From Streptomyces sp. HD (lineage in GTDB: Bacteria > Actinomycetota > Actinomycetes > Streptomycetales > Streptomycetaceae): a stretch of 64,000 nt of DNA. The stretch's first letter is position 1. Every line of letters starts with the position of its first letter. Under the pieces are notes generated by a model, which saw only the letters and a program-made list of their open reading frames with translations, ran no database searches and had not been told where the DNA came from. The stretch covers positions 38,800 to 102,799 of the forward strand of contig NZ_JAQMYP010000038.1 in assembly GCF_028369295.1 (NCBI RefSeq), in the 5' to 3' direction. This document shows positions 43,064 to 52,397 of this stretch, piece by piece. The position numbers and the translations under genes are program-made.

Positions 43064-46000
43064 TCACTTGCCGTAATACGCGTTGTAGATCGAGACGGTC
43101 GCTTTGTTGCCCTTCTTGTCGGCGACCTTGGCGTGGAAGGAGATCGCCTTCCCCTTCGCCGGGTTCTTCACAGTGACCTTGCCGTCCCTGACGTCCAGCT
43201 TCTTCCAGGTCTGGCCGTAGTCGTACGACACGTACACGTGCAGCGACTTGAGGTTGCTGCCCGCGGCCGCACCCACCACGGTGACCGGGAACGTCTCCTT
43301 CTTGTCGGCCTCGACCCGGCTGTCCAGGCCGGTCCTGGCGCCGAAGCGGACCGTGGAGGCCGGGAGGGTGGCCGGCTCGGCGGACGGCTTCTTGGAGCGG
43401 AAGGTCCAGCTCGCGTCGATCCGCGTGGAGGCGGCCGCGACCTTGACGCTCCGCTTGACCGAGGTCGTCAGCCTGTACTCGGCGTCCCCGGCCGGAACCT
43501 TGAACGTCCCGCCGCCCCACACCGTGTCGTCATAGGTGCCGACCTTGGTGCCGTTGCGGTACAGGCTCGTGGTCGCCGAGGTGAAGACCGAGGAGCCCGC
43601 GTGTTTGCCGGCGTCCGCGAACACCGGCAGCTGACCGTAGATCTCGTTGCCCTCACGGACCAGGCCATAGTCCTTGTTGATGTGCGGGCCGAAGACCGCC
43701 GTGTTGAAGGTGTTCGAGTAGCTCTGACCCGGCTTGTAGGTCTGCGAGTCGCCCGCGGAGTAGGACGCGTCGATCACCGGGGTGCCGTCGGCGTTCCGGC
43801 CGGCGTACTGCTCGAAGTCGAACGACCACTTGATCTTGTCGGACGTGGACAGGTACAGCGTCCGCGAGCCCGGCAGCTTCTGCTCGATCGGGTCGCTCAT
43901 CACGCCGGTCTCGGGGAAGCTGCCCACGGTGAGCAGCGCGCCGGTCTTGCCGGGGGCCGCGGCACCGAGGCCGTTCTTCACCTTGGCGAGTTCACTCGCC
44001 TTGAAGTGGCGGACCTTGTCGCCCTGGATCTTCTTGACCTTGGCCACGGTGGCCACGTTGTACTCGGTGTCGTCGCCCTTGGTCCACTGGCCGTTCCAGG
44101 TCTGGCTCAGGCCGCTCGCGACCTCCGGGCCGAGGTGCGCCATGCGCACGTTGGCGAAGGTGTCGGCACTGATGCCGAGGCCGATACCCGCCGGGTCGTA
44201 GGAGTAGTCGGCGGCTGCGGCCACCTGCTTGGCCCGCGCGTCCGGCACGGTGATGTCGGCCGGCTTGGTGGTGCGGGCGTCGATCGTCACGGTGGTGTTC
44301 CTGGTGAGGTCCAGCTTCGGCTGGATCAGCCAGTCGATCCCGGCCGTCCCCGGGTCCGGGTCCTTGCCGATGTAGGCGTTCAGCAGATACGAGCCCCTGG
44401 GCAGCCGCAGCTTGGTGGTGCCGGACTCGGTGACCGGAACCTTCTGGTTCAGGTTCGTCGCCAGGCCCGAGTACCCGAACAGGGTGGTGTCGTACTCGGG
44501 TGCCGGCTTGCCGTCCCGGCCGATGTGCTTGACGGTGACGTCGTAGGACTCCACCTCGCGCAGCACCGCGGCGGCCGTACGGACGTTCTGCCCGCCGCCC
44601 GTCGCCGTCACGTATGCGGAGTAGGCGCCGTCGAGCGTGCCGCCCAGCTTGGTGTTGACGGTGAGGTCGACGGCGGCCTTCCCGCCCGCCGGAACCGTCA
44701 CCTTCGTCGCGCCCAGCTTGAAGAAGCCCGCGGGAGCCGGCCGGCCCTTGGGGTCGGTGCCCGTCGCGGAGAGGGCGAGCGTGACGTCCTGAGTGCCGAA
44801 GTTGCGGTACGTCAGCTTCTCGATGGCCGGCCTGTCGTCGGTGTGCGGCCACTGCTGCACACCGAAGCTCACCGACGCCGGGTCGGCGATCACAGTCTGC
44901 TTGATGGCCTTGTCGACCTGGATACGACCCGAACCCTGCTGGAACGGCGTGTACTTACCGCCCTTGGCGGACCCCGTCAGCGCACCCTTGAGCTCGGCGT
45001 ACGTCCAGTCCGGGTGCTGCTGCTTCAGGATCGCCGCCGCGCCCGCGACATGCGGGGTCGCCATGGAGGTGCCCTCGATGGTCAGGTAGCCGGGCGGGTT
45101 CTCGCCGACCTCCTGCTCGATGACGCTGCCCTTGGCGGACGCGGCCGTGATGGCGACGCCCGGCGCGGTCACGTCCGGCTTGACGGCGCCGTCACCGAGC
45201 CGGGGACCGGTGCTGGACCAGGGCGCGAGCACGTCCTTGTCGTCGACGGCGCCGACGGTGAGCGCCTTCTCCGCGCTGCCGGGTGAACCGAGACTCTCCG
45301 GGCCGGAGTTGCCCGCCGCGATCGCGAAGAGGATGCCCTTCTCGGTGGACAGCTTGTTTACCGCCGCTTCCACCGGATCGATCTCCGGGGTGTCGGCGCC
45401 GCCCAGGCTCATGTTGACGACCTGGGCGCCCTGCTCGGCGGCCCACTCCATGCCGGCGAGGATGCCGGAGTCGTCGCCGAAGCCGTCGTCGCCGAGGACC
45501 TTGCCGCTGATGATGTCGGCGCCGGGTGCTACGCCCTTGTACTTGCCGCCAGACCCTGCGGGAGATGCAGCGCCGGTGCCCGCCGCGATGGACGCGACGT
45601 GCGTGCCGTGGCCGAACTTGTCCTGCACCGTGGCGGCGGGGGTGAAGTTCTTCGCCGCGACGACCTGGTCCTTGAGGTCGGGATGGGTCGCGTCGACGCC
45701 GGTGTCCAGGACGGCGATCTTGACGCCCTTGCCGTCGTAGCCGGCCGCCCACGCCTTGGGAGCGCCGATCTGGGCCACGGACTTGTCGAGGCTGGCCTTG
45801 CGGACGCCGTCGAGCCAGACGTGCGCGACGCCCGAGGCGGCCCTGTCCCCGTTGGTGAGCGCGTCCCACAGATCGGGCGCGTCCTGCTGCGAGGCCTGCA
45901 CCGCGTCCGCGTTCAGGGACGTCAGGGTCCGGCGCAGCTTGCCCGCGTCGCGGACGTCCGCCTTGGCGCCGGTGGCAGCGCCCTTGTAGCCGACGATGAC

Positions 46001-46387
46001 CTTCAGGCCCTTGGCCTGGGAGGTACGGATCGCGGACCTGGTCAGCTCGGTGACGTCGAACAGCCGCTGGTCGAGCTTGCCCGCCGCGACCAACCGAGCC
46101 GCGTCGGCCGGGATCACGAGGGTGTGCCCGCGGATCTCGCGGATCTGGACGGGTATGTGCCCGCGCCCCTTCGCCCGGTCCAGGCCGACGACCCGGCCCT
46201 TGGAGTCGACGGCGACCCGGTCACCCGTGATCAGGGTGACGCGGGTGGGGGACGTGAGTGGTTGAGCGGCGCCGGACGGACGCTGCTTCGGTTCGGCCGA
46301 CGCCGGGCTGGTCATTCCCGAGGCGAGGGCCACGGCGGCCGCCGTGGCGACAGAGGCCGCGCATACGCTTTTGAGTTGTCTGCGCAA
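43064..46387 (-). CDS. Large secreted S8 (subtilisin-like) peptidase
   Basis: 1107 aa. The signal peptide ends about residue 31 (TSPASA). A 170-residue propeptide follows. The catalytic triad is Asp228 (LDTGVD), His260 (HGTHVAS) and Ser441 (GTSMATPHV), with the oxyanion Asn in AAGNSGPE. A C-terminal region of about 580 residues contains fibronectin-like and other beta domains and probably mediates wall or substrate binding. The start is TTG at 46387 with GGGGGA close upstream; no ATG precedes the signal peptide. Streptomyces secretes several such enzymes for protein scavenging. No linked inhibitor gene is seen. Confidence 0.92.
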   Translation of the reverse strand: MRRQLKSVCAASVATAAAVALASGMTSPASAEPKQRPSGAAQPLTSPTRVTLITGDRVAVDSKGRVVGLDRAKGRGHIPVQIREIRGHTLVIPADAARLVAAGKLDQRLFDVTELTRSAIRTSQAKGLKVIVGYKGAATGAKADVRDAGKLRRTLTSLNADAVQASQQDAPDLWDALTNGDRAASGVAHVWLDGVRKASLDKSVAQIGAPKAWAAGYDGKGVKIAVLDTGVDATHPDLKDQVVAAKNFTPAATVQDKFGHGTHVASIAAGTGAASPAGSGGKYKGVAPGADIISGKVLGDDGFGDDSGILAGMEWAAEQGAQVVNMSLGGADTPEIDPVEAAVNKLSTEKGILFAIAAGNSGPESLGSPGSAEKALTVGAVDDKDVLAPWSSTGPRLGDGAVKPDVTAPGVAITAASAKGSVIEQEVGENPPGYLTIEGTSMATPHVAGAAAILKQQHPDWTYAELKGALTGSAKGGKYTPFQQGSGRIQVDKAIKQTVIADPASVSFGVQQWPHTDDRPAIEKLTYRNFGTQDVTLALSATGTDPKGRPAPAGFFKLGATKVTVPAGGKAAVDLTVNTKLGGTLDGAYSAYVTATGGGQNVRTAAAVLREVESYDVTVKHIGRDGKPAPEYDTTLFGYSGLATNLNQKVPVTESGTTKLRLPRGSYLLNAYIGKDPDPGTAGIDWLIQPKLDLTRNTTVTIDARTTKPADITVPDARAKQVAAAADYSYDPAGIGLGISADTFANVRMAHLGPEVASGLSQTWNGQWTKGDDTEYNVATVAKVKKIQGDKVRHFKASELAKVKNGLGAAAPGKTGALLTVGSFPETGVMSDPIEQKLPGSRTLYLSTSDKIKWSFDFEQYAGRNADGTPVIDASYSAGDSQTYKPGQSYSNTFNTAVFGPHINKDYGLVREGNEIYGQLPVFADAGKHAGSSVFTSATTSLYRNGTKVGTYDDTVWGGGTFKVPAGDAEYRLTTSVKRSVKVAAASTRIDASWTFRSKKPSAEPATLPASTVRFGARTGLDSRVEADKKETFPVTVVGAAAGSNLKSLHVYVSYDYGQTWKKLDVRDGKVTVKNPAKGKAISFHAKVADKKGNKATVSIYNAYYGK

Positions 46388-46553
46388 GATTCCCCCTTGC
46401 AGATGGTCCGGACGAATTCCCCTTCGTCCGGCCGGGGGAGGTCACGTACGCATGCGCGTCACCCCCCGGAATACGCAGTATGCCGAGGGGCGTTCAGGCG
46501 CCTCAATAGTGGCGAGAACTCCGTTACGCAGTGGTCAAGTTGGGCTCCCGAAG

Positions 46554-47237
46554 TCAGGCTCCCGCATTCTCCTTGACGCTGATGCGCCCCTTGCGGATGG
46601 TGACCAGCCGCGGGGCCTTTTTCGCGATCGCCGAGTCGTGGGTGACCATGATGAAGGTCAACCCCAGTTCCTTCCACATGCGTTCGAGTACGTCCATGAT
46701 CTCGTCGCGCATCGACTCGTCGAGGTTGCCGGTGGGTTCGTCGGCGAGCAGCACCTTGGGTTCCTTGACCAGCGCCCGGGCGATGGCGACGCGCTGCTGC
46801 TGCCCACCGGACATCTCGGACGGCAGATGTGTGAGGCGTTCGCCGAGGCCGACCGAGTTCAGCGCGTCGGCCGCCCGTTCGCGCCGTTGCTTCGGCTTCA
46901 CGCCGAGGGGGACGAGGGCGGTCTCGACGTTCTCCTGTGCGGTGAGGGTGGGGATGAGGTTGAAGGCCTGGAAGACGAAGCCGATGTTCTCGCTGCGGAC
47001 CTTTGTCAGCCGGGTCTCGGAGAGCTTGGCCAGGTCGGTCCCGTCGAACACGACCTCACCCGCAGTGGGCCGGTCGAGGCCGCCCAGCATCTGGAGGAGG
47101 GTGGACTTGCCGCCGCCGGTGGGGCCCTGGATGACGAGCCGGTCCCCGTCGGCGATGGTGAGGTCGACACCGTCGAGGGCGTTGATGGATTCCTTGCCCC
47201 GGGTGTAACGCTTGGTGACGCTTCTGAGTTCGTACAT
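46554..47237 (-). CDS. MacB/LolD-type ABC ATPase
   Basis: 227 aa, with Walker A GPTGGGKSTLLQ, signature MSGGQQQRVAIARAL and Walker B VLLADEPTGNLD. The GNLDE after Walker B and the small size place it with MacB/LolD/FtsE-type ATPases that power mechanotransmission rather than transport through a pore. The partner permease is encoded upstream on the same strand (47453-48919), separated by a repeat-bearing 215-base gap. The ATG at 47237 has AGGAG nine bases upstream. Confidence 0.92.
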   Translation of the reverse strand: MYELRSVTKRYTRGKESINALDGVDLTIADGDRLVIQGPTGGGKSTLLQMLGGLDRPTAGEVVFDGTDLAKLSETRLTKVRSENIGFVFQAFNLIPTLTAQENVETALVPLGVKPKQRRERAADALNSVGLGERLTHLPSEMSGGQQQRVAIARALVKEPKVLLADEPTGNLDESMRDEIMDVLERMWKELGLTFIMVTHDSAIAKKAPRLVTIRKGRISVKENAGA

Positions 47238-47285
47238 GTGGGTGGCTCCTGGGAGTTGGGGGGTTCGGGGGTGGTTCACGTGGAT

Positions 47286-47419
47286 TTCGGCTGCGGGTGG
47301 GTGGGGGCCGGTCGCGTAGTTCCCCGCGCCCTAGGGGGTGGCTGCATGGTCGGCGGGACTGCAACGCCCCAGGGGCGCGGGGAACTGCGCGACCAGCCCC
47401 ACCACCACCCGCAGCCGAA
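47286..47419. repeat. Large imperfect inverted repeat of a dispersed Streptomyces family
   Basis: The gap between permease and ATPase genes is occupied by two arms of about 45-50 bases. The left contains GTCGCGTAGTTCCCCGCGCC and the right GGCGCGGGGAACTGCGCGAC, both extended by matching CGGCTGCGGGTGG/CCACCCGCAGCCG-type flanks. The right-arm sequence recurs at 56963-57020. Such elements are common between Streptomyces genes and may form strong RNA hairpins that lower expression of the downstream ATPase gene. Confidence 0.8.
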
Positions 47420-47452
47420 GTCCCCGGCCCTCGCCCCCACGGCATCCGTTGG

Positions 47453-48919
47453 CTATTCGACTCGCCTCAGCGCATCCGCCGGGCGGAGCCGGGACGCCCG
47501 CCAGCCGCCGAACGCGCCCGCGATCAGGCCGCCCGTCACCGCCAGCCCCACGGCCAGCGCGACCGTCGTAAGGCTGACCGGGGCCGTCAGGGCGACGTCG
47601 AGGGTCGTGCTCGCCGTCTGCCGACCGGGACCGCCGCCCCCGAAGCCACCGCCGCCCATGCCGCCGCCACCGGAACCGCCGCCCAACTGCGCCTGCAGCG
47701 TGGGGCTGATCGCCGTCACCGCGTACGCACCCGCCAGGCCGAGCCCGATCCCCAGCGCGCCGCCGAGCAGCCCGTTGACCATGGCCTCGCCGACCACCTG
47801 CCGGGTCACCCGGCCCGACTTCCAGCCCAGCGCCTTCAGCGTGCCGAACTCCCGCACCCGGCGGGAGACGGCCGAGGAGGTGAGCAGACCGGCGACCAGG
47901 AACGCCGCCACGAGCACGGCGATCGACAGCCACTTGCCCACGCTCGTCGCCAGCGAGGACGCCGTGGACAGGGACCCGGACACCGTGTCCGCGAGATCCG
48001 CCGAGGTCGTCACCGTCGTACCGGAGATGTTCTTCTGGATGGCCGACTTGACGGAGTCGATCCGCTGGGAGTCGGTCGCCTTGACGTAGATCGTGGTGAC
48101 CTTGTCCTTGGCGTCGGCGAGCGTCTGCGCCTGCTTCAGCGGGATGTAGAGGTTGGCCGCCGCGTCCCCGCTGTCGGGCGTGGCGATGCCGATCACCTTG
48201 AACTCGGTGCCCTTGACGGTGACGGTCGAGCCGACCTTGAGCTTCTTCTCCTTGGCGTAGGAGGTGTCGGCGACCACCACCTTGTCGTTCGTCTCCGTCG
48301 TCCTGAAGGTACGGCCACTGGTGATCTTCGACGACGTCAGCGGGCCGAGCGCCGGCTTGGTGACGTCGGTGCCGTAGACGGAGTAGTTGTTGACGTCGAA
48401 GTCGGCGCCCCCGCCCCGCACTTCGCCCTGCGGCTGTCCGCTGCCGCCCCCGCCCTGCCCGGGGCCGCCCTGCTGGCCCCCGCTGCTCTGGTCCTGCTGG
48501 AACTCACCCCGCGTGAACTGCCCGCTGACCTTGACGACCTGCAGGCTCAGCCCGCCCACGGCGTCCGAGACCCCGCTCTGCGAGCCGACCTCGGTGACCG
48601 TCGAGCCCGCCAGCGTCTGGAAGCCCTGGACCATGACGCGGTCGGTGGACTGCTCCTCGTCCGAGCCGTCCTCCCGCGCGTCGAACTGGAAGCGGGGCCG
48701 CTCGGAGCTGTTCGCGGCCGGTTCGGCGGCCTTGGTGACGGTCATGTCCGTGCCCAGGCCGTACAGAGACTGCAGGACCTTGTCCTGGGCCTTGCCCATG
48801 CCGGACGACACGGAGTTGACGACGATGACCAGCGCGATACCCAGCGCGAGCCCGGAGGCGACGACGAGGGCCGCCTTTCTGCGGCGGCGCAGCTCGCGCC
48901 TCAGGTAGGTGAAGAACAT
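47453..48919 (-). CDS. MacB/FtsX-type ABC permease
   Basis: 488 aa. It has one N-terminal membrane helix (about 18-40), a large extracytoplasmic MacB-PCD-like domain (to about 330) with a Gly/Gln-rich loop (SSGGQQGGPGQGGGGSG), then three C-terminal helices with the FtsX-like RRVREFGTLKALGWKSGRV between them. A second Gly-rich loop (GGGSGGGGMGGGGFGGGG) lies before the last helix. It probably moves lipids, lipoproteins or drugs or remodels the envelope. The ATG at 48919 is preferred; a TTG three codons earlier is possible. Confidence 0.9.
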   Translation of the reverse strand: MFFTYLRRELRRRRKAALVVASGLALGIALVIVVNSVSSGMGKAQDKVLQSLYGLGTDMTVTKAAEPAANSSERPRFQFDAREDGSDEEQSTDRVMVQGFQTLAGSTVTEVGSQSGVSDAVGGLSLQVVKVSGQFTRGEFQQDQSSGGQQGGPGQGGGGSGQPQGEVRGGGADFDVNNYSVYGTDVTKPALGPLTSSKITSGRTFRTTETNDKVVVADTSYAKEKKLKVGSTVTVKGTEFKVIGIATPDSGDAAANLYIPLKQAQTLADAKDKVTTIYVKATDSQRIDSVKSAIQKNISGTTVTTSADLADTVSGSLSTASSLATSVGKWLSIAVLVAAFLVAGLLTSSAVSRRVREFGTLKALGWKSGRVTRQVVGEAMVNGLLGGALGIGLGLAGAYAVTAISPTLQAQLGGGSGGGGMGGGGFGGGGPGRQTASTTLDVALTAPVSLTTVALAVGLAVTGGLIAGAFGGWRASRLRPADALRRVE

Positions 48920-49004
48920 GCGCCGCAAGCTAGGGACGGCGCGTGATGAAGGGATAAGGCTGAAATAAGAGATGGATGAGAAGGCTGAGACCCCACCGGA
49001 AACG

Positions 49005-49032
49005 CCGATGCCGCCCCTGAGGGCGGCATCGG
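49005..49032 (-). terminator. Terminator after the L,D-transpeptidase gene
   Basis: A perfect 12-bp stem (49005-49016 with 49021-49032) with the loop CTGA lies about 54 bases past the stop at 49086, before the start of the ABC permease gene. Confidence 0.75.
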
Positions 49033-49085
49033 TTGTGTGTGAGTCAGTTGTAGGGCGGCTGTGCGCGCCCGACGGGTCGGACGCC

Positions 49086-50330
49086 TCAGACGGCCGAACC
49101 GGCCTTCCACTGCGCCCAGTCCATGTTCCAGCCGTTGAGGCCGTTCTCCGGCGCGATGGTCTTGTCGCCGGTGTTCTGGACGATCACGACGTCACCGACG
49201 ATCGAGTTGTTGTAGAACCAGTAGCCCGCGCTGCCCTTGTCGTTGGCGCCCTTGGTGTCGGACAGGCCCACGCAGCCGTGGCTGGTGTTCACGCTGCCGA
49301 AGATGGACTTGGCACCCCAGTAGTTGCCGTGGATGAAGGTGCCGGAGCTGGACAGGCGGATGGCGTGCGGCACGTCCTTGATGTCGTACTCGCCCTTGCC
49401 GTCGTCGTCCGTGAAGCCCACGGTCGCGCCGTTCATGCGCGTCTCCTTGAACTTCTCGGACATCACCATGATGCCTTCGTAGGTCTTGTTGTCCGGCGAC
49501 CCGGCGGAGATCGGGATGGTCTTGATGGTCTTGCCGTCCTGCGTGACCTTCATCTGCTTGGTCTTCGCGTCGACGTAGGAGACCTGGTTACGGCCGATCT
49601 TGAAGGTGACCGTCTTTTCCTGGACGCCGTAGACGCCCTGGGAGCCCTCGACGCCGTCCAGGGACATCTTCAGGGTGACGGTCGAGCCGGCCTTCCAGTA
49701 CTCGTCCGGCCGGCAGTCCATGCGGGTGTCGTTGAACCAGTGGCAGACGACTTCCTGGCCGCTGGTGGTGGAGACGGAGATGCCCTTCTGGACGGCCGCC
49801 TTGTTGCTGATCGCCTTGTCGAAGTTGATCGACACGGGCATACCGACGCCGACGGTGGAGCCGTCCTCCGGCGTGAAGTAGCCGAGGAAGCTGTTGTTCG
49901 GGGAGACCGTGGTGAAGGAGCCGTTCTCGTGGGCCTCCAGGCCCTTGGCGTCCTTCGCGGTCACCGCGACCTTGTAGGTCGTGGAGCGCTCCAGCTGGGC
50001 GCTGGGCTTCCAGCTGGTCTTGTCGGCGGATATCTCGCCCTTGACGGCCGCGCCCTCGGCGGTCGTCATCGTCACCTCGGTGAGCGTGCCCTTGCTCACG
50101 GTGACGGCGGCGGAGTTGATGGAGGCGTTGTCCTTGCCGTCCTCCGGCGTGATCTTGATCTGGGCCTCGGAGGTCTTCTTGGCCGCCGCCTCGTCGACCT
50201 TGGCCTGCGAGGTGTCGCCGTCGCCGCTGCCGGAGGCGTCGTCGCCGCCGGAGCAGGCAGAGAGCACCAGGACACCACCGAGCAGTGCGGACGCGACCGA
50301 GAGGCCCCTGCGCCGCTTACTGTTCGTCAT
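49086..50330 (-). CDS. Lipoprotein L,D-transpeptidase (YkuD family, Ig-like domains)
   Basis: 414 aa. The lipobox LVLSAC puts the lipidated Cys near residue 26. Two Ig-like domains follow (about 55-150 and 150-260), then the YkuD catalytic domain with HGNYWGAKSIFG and the nucleophile in SHGCVGLSD. The layout equals mycobacterial LdtMt2-type enzymes that form 3-3 peptidoglycan crosslinks and resist most beta-lactams other than carbapenems. The ATG at 50330 has GGAGAAG nine bases upstream. A short C-terminal tail rich in Trp (GWNMDWAQWKAG) is typical. Confidence 0.93.
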   Translation of the reverse strand: MTNSKRRRGLSVASALLGGVLVLSACSGGDDASGSGDGDTSQAKVDEAAAKKTSEAQIKITPEDGKDNASINSAAVTVSKGTLTEVTMTTAEGAAVKGEISADKTSWKPSAQLERSTTYKVAVTAKDAKGLEAHENGSFTTVSPNNSFLGYFTPEDGSTVGVGMPVSINFDKAISNKAAVQKGISVSTTSGQEVVCHWFNDTRMDCRPDEYWKAGSTVTLKMSLDGVEGSQGVYGVQEKTVTFKIGRNQVSYVDAKTKQMKVTQDGKTIKTIPISAGSPDNKTYEGIMVMSEKFKETRMNGATVGFTDDDGKGEYDIKDVPHAIRLSSSGTFIHGNYWGAKSIFGSVNTSHGCVGLSDTKGANDKGSAGYWFYNNSIVGDVVIVQNTGDKTIAPENGLNGWNMDWAQWKAGSAV

Positions 50331-50515
50331 CACACGCTTCTCCATTGTTCCCGAATCCCAAAAACCCCGAGAGTCCCCGTCAAGAATCTTCAACGCTACG
50401 ACCGGTTCGTCCCGTTCCACATACCTGGTATGTGTGGGGCACACCACGTCCGCCAAGAAGAAATGGCGTGACGGATGGTGCGGGTGTCGGTCAGTGCGCA
50501 GCTTGAGACGACGAA

Positions 50516-50543
50516 ACCCCGGGCGGCGGTTGCCGCCCGGGGT
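50516..50543 (-). terminator. Terminator after the acidic hypothetical gene
   Basis: A perfect 12-bp stem (50516-50527 with 50532-50543) closes the loop GGTT and is followed on the minus strand by TTCGTCG. It separates the gene at 50564-50917 from the L,D-transpeptidase gene. Confidence 0.75.
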
Positions 50544-50563
50544 CACGAATTCCCCAAGACGCC

Positions 50564-50917
50564 TCAGCCGACCCTGTTCACCGCTTCGTCGTCGAAGTCC
50601 TCGTCGACATCATCGTCGCCGAAGCCCCAGTCCGGCGAATCCGGGTCGCGCTCGATCCGTTCGCTGGACCAGGAGGCCTGCACGAGCTCGATCCCCGGTA
50701 CCTCGCTGACCAGGTCGAACGGATCGACGAGATAGGCAACGGCCTCCGCGGTGTCTTCCGTCACACTGCCCTCGGCGTGGACCCGTTCGTCGGGCGGCAT
50801 GGTGCTGTCGTCGGCGATGCGCCGCAGCGCGGCCTTGGTGAGGGCGTCCTCGTCGTCCACTTCGAGAACGACTTCCACGCGAAGACGGACAAACCGTGAT
50901 GTTTCTGGAGTACTCAT
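50564..50917 (-). CDS. Conserved acidic protein of unknown function
   Basis: 117 aa. A ferredoxin-like beta start (FVRLRVEVVLEVDDEDALTKAALRRI) is followed by DPFDLVSEVPGIELVQASWS and a very acidic tail (DDDVDEDFDDEAVNRVG). No catalytic motif, signal peptide or membrane helix is present. The ATG at 50917 begins MSTPETSRFV. It is divergent from the LADTG surface-protein gene. The family is recognisable as conserved in actinomycetes only by impression; no function can be given. Confidence 0.75.
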   Translation of the reverse strand: MSTPETSRFVRLRVEVVLEVDDEDALTKAALRRIADDSTMPPDERVHAEGSVTEDTAEAVAYLVDPFDLVSEVPGIELVQASWSSERIERDPDSPDWGFGDDDVDEDFDDEAVNRVG

Positions 50918-51026
50918 GCCCGGAGAGTACGGCTCTTCTCCCCCGTGACTTTCCCGTGACCCGCGACTTTCACTAACATCGCCCCACACGGCCAATTCGC
51001 CAGCGCCACAAGGGGATCGATATTCC

Positions 51027-51413
51027 GTGCCCGCCGCTCACCGATCGTCGTCCACCGCACGCCGATCGCTGCTGACCGCAACCGCCGCGGGGGCCCTGCT
51101 GGGCGCCCTGTGGTTCGTTCCCTCCGCGAACGCGACGGGCGAAGAGCCGGCGAGAACGGGCCCCCCGACGACCTCCACGATGCAGGCACGGGCCGCGTCG
51201 GAGAGCACGGACGGCACCACCGCGGACGGCGCGGACACCGGCAGTACGAGCGCGGACGGTACGGCCGCCGACGGCCTCGCCGGGGACGACACCCGGCTCG
51301 CCGACACCGGAGGCTTCGACACGACCCCGTACATCGTCGGCGGAACCGCGTTCCTCGCGCTGGGTGCGGGCTTCGTCGCCTACTCGGTTCGCCGGGAACG
51401 TCTCGGTTTTTGA
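51027..51413 (+). CDS. Small cell-wall-anchored protein with LADTG sortase E motif
   Basis: 128 aa from a GTG at 51027. A twin-Arg-containing signal peptide (TARRSLLTATAAGALLGALW) is followed by a low-complexity Thr/Ser/Asp/Gly region, then RLADTGG, a hydrophobic helix (YIVGGTAFLALGAGFVAYS) and a basic tail RRERLGF. LAxTG followed by helix and positive tail is the signal for class E sortases of Streptomyces, which attach chaplins and other surface proteins. The exposed part is only about 55 residues and lacks a domain, so it may be a spacer or surface-modifying peptide. Confidence 0.82.
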   Translation: MPAAHRSSSTARRSLLTATAAGALLGALWFVPSANATGEEPARTGPPTTSTMQARAASESTDGTTADGADTGSTSADGTAADGLAGDDTRLADTGGFDTTPYIVGGTAFLALGAGFVAYSVRRERLGF

Positions 51414-51455
51414 AATCACTTGACGCTTCCTTCACCTGGGCTTCATAGTCCGCGC

Positions 51456-52220
51456 ATGAAGAGATCATCGGGCGTGCGCGCAGCCGCCACGGTTGCCGTG
51501 AGCGTGCTGTCGCTCGCCCTTGTCACGGGTTGCGGAGGCGACTCCGGCGGTTCTGACGCGAAGGCGCTCAGCTCCGCGGAGTTGAAGAAGGCGATCATCG
51601 CCCAGGGCGATGCCGCCGGCTACAAGGTGGACGCCTCCGGCAAGCAGCTGCCGAAGTCCAAGGAACAGGTCACGAGCAGCGAGGAGAAGTGCCGGCCGCT
51701 CGCCTACGCCATGGGCGGCCAGGCACCGGGCGACTCGGCGTCGCACACGGCCGTCATGGCCACGCAGGAGAAGAAGAAGCCCACCGGCTCCCCCTCCAAG
51801 TCCCTGGAGGACCTGACGGAGGGCGAGTTCGAGGACTCGTTCACGGACGCGCTGAGCCTGAACATGACCGTCGTCGGCCTCTCCTCCTACGACGGCGACG
51901 GCGCCACGGAGACCTTCAAGTCCGTGGCGGACGCGGTGAAGAGCTGCTCCGGCGGCTTCCCCCTCACCATGCAGGGCACGGACCAGAAGCTCACCAAGAT
52001 CACCGAGGAGAAGGCGTCCGGCGCAGGTGACGAGTCGGTCGCGTTCACCGTGGTGAGCGACATGGAGGACGGCGACGTGGGCACCGCGCACGCCGAGGTG
52101 GTGCGTCACGGCAGCACGATCGCCACGTACTACACGATGAACCTCGGCCTGATGATGACGGACAAGCCGTACGACGTCCCGGCCGCCGTCATCGACGCCC
52201 AGGCAGCGAAGCTGAAGTAA
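51456..52220 (+). CDS. Secreted lipoprotein of unknown function
   Basis: 254 aa. The signal peptide ends in a lipobox, LALVTGC, with the lipidated Cys near residue 26 followed by GGDSGGSD. The mature part (AELKKAIIAQGDAAGYKVD ... KSCSGGFPLTMQG ... HAEVVRHGSTIATYYTMNL) resembles the two-layer alpha/beta lipoproteins common in Streptomyces, with two further cysteines that could pair. No enzymatic motif is seen. The gene ends in a strong terminator. Confidence 0.82.
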   Translation: MKRSSGVRAAATVAVSVLSLALVTGCGGDSGGSDAKALSSAELKKAIIAQGDAAGYKVDASGKQLPKSKEQVTSSEEKCRPLAYAMGGQAPGDSASHTAVMATQEKKKPTGSPSKSLEDLTEGEFEDSFTDALSLNMTVVGLSSYDGDGATETFKSVADAVKSCSGGFPLTMQGTDQKLTKITEEKASGAGDESVAFTVVSDMEDGDVGTAHAEVVRHGSTIATYYTMNLGLMMTDKPYDVPAAVIDAQAAKLK

Positions 52221-52239
52221 CCCGACGACCACCGCACCG

Positions 52240-52284
52240 GGGCCCTGTCGGCCGTACGAGTCGTACGGCCGGCAGGGCCCCTTC
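52240..52284 (+). terminator. Terminator after the lipoprotein gene
   Basis: A long stem (52240-52257 with 52265-52282, one G-T pair) containing GGCCGTAC/GTACGGCC, followed by TT, lies 20 bases past the stop. Confidence 0.8.
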
Positions 52285-52298
52285 GATGCCACTGAAAC

Positions 52299-52397
52299 GG
52301 CCTCATGTCACTGCGGCGGCCGGATGCCACCGCGGCGGCCTCATGTCACTGCAGCGGCCGGATGCAACCGCGGCGGCCTCATGTCACTGCAGCGGGC
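52299..52397. repeat. 38-bp tandem repeat at the 3' end of hutH
   Basis: GGCCTCATGTCACTGC starts at about 52300, 52338 and 52376, giving 2.6 copies with a period of 38 bases and few differences. The last copy covers the hutH stop (52384-52386) and final codons, so the gene end has been duplicated into the spacer twice. Confidence 0.85.

Noticed and set aside
43133..45286. 717-codon plus-strand frame
   Set aside because: Antisense to the subtilase gene, whose catalytic triad and signal peptide are intact.
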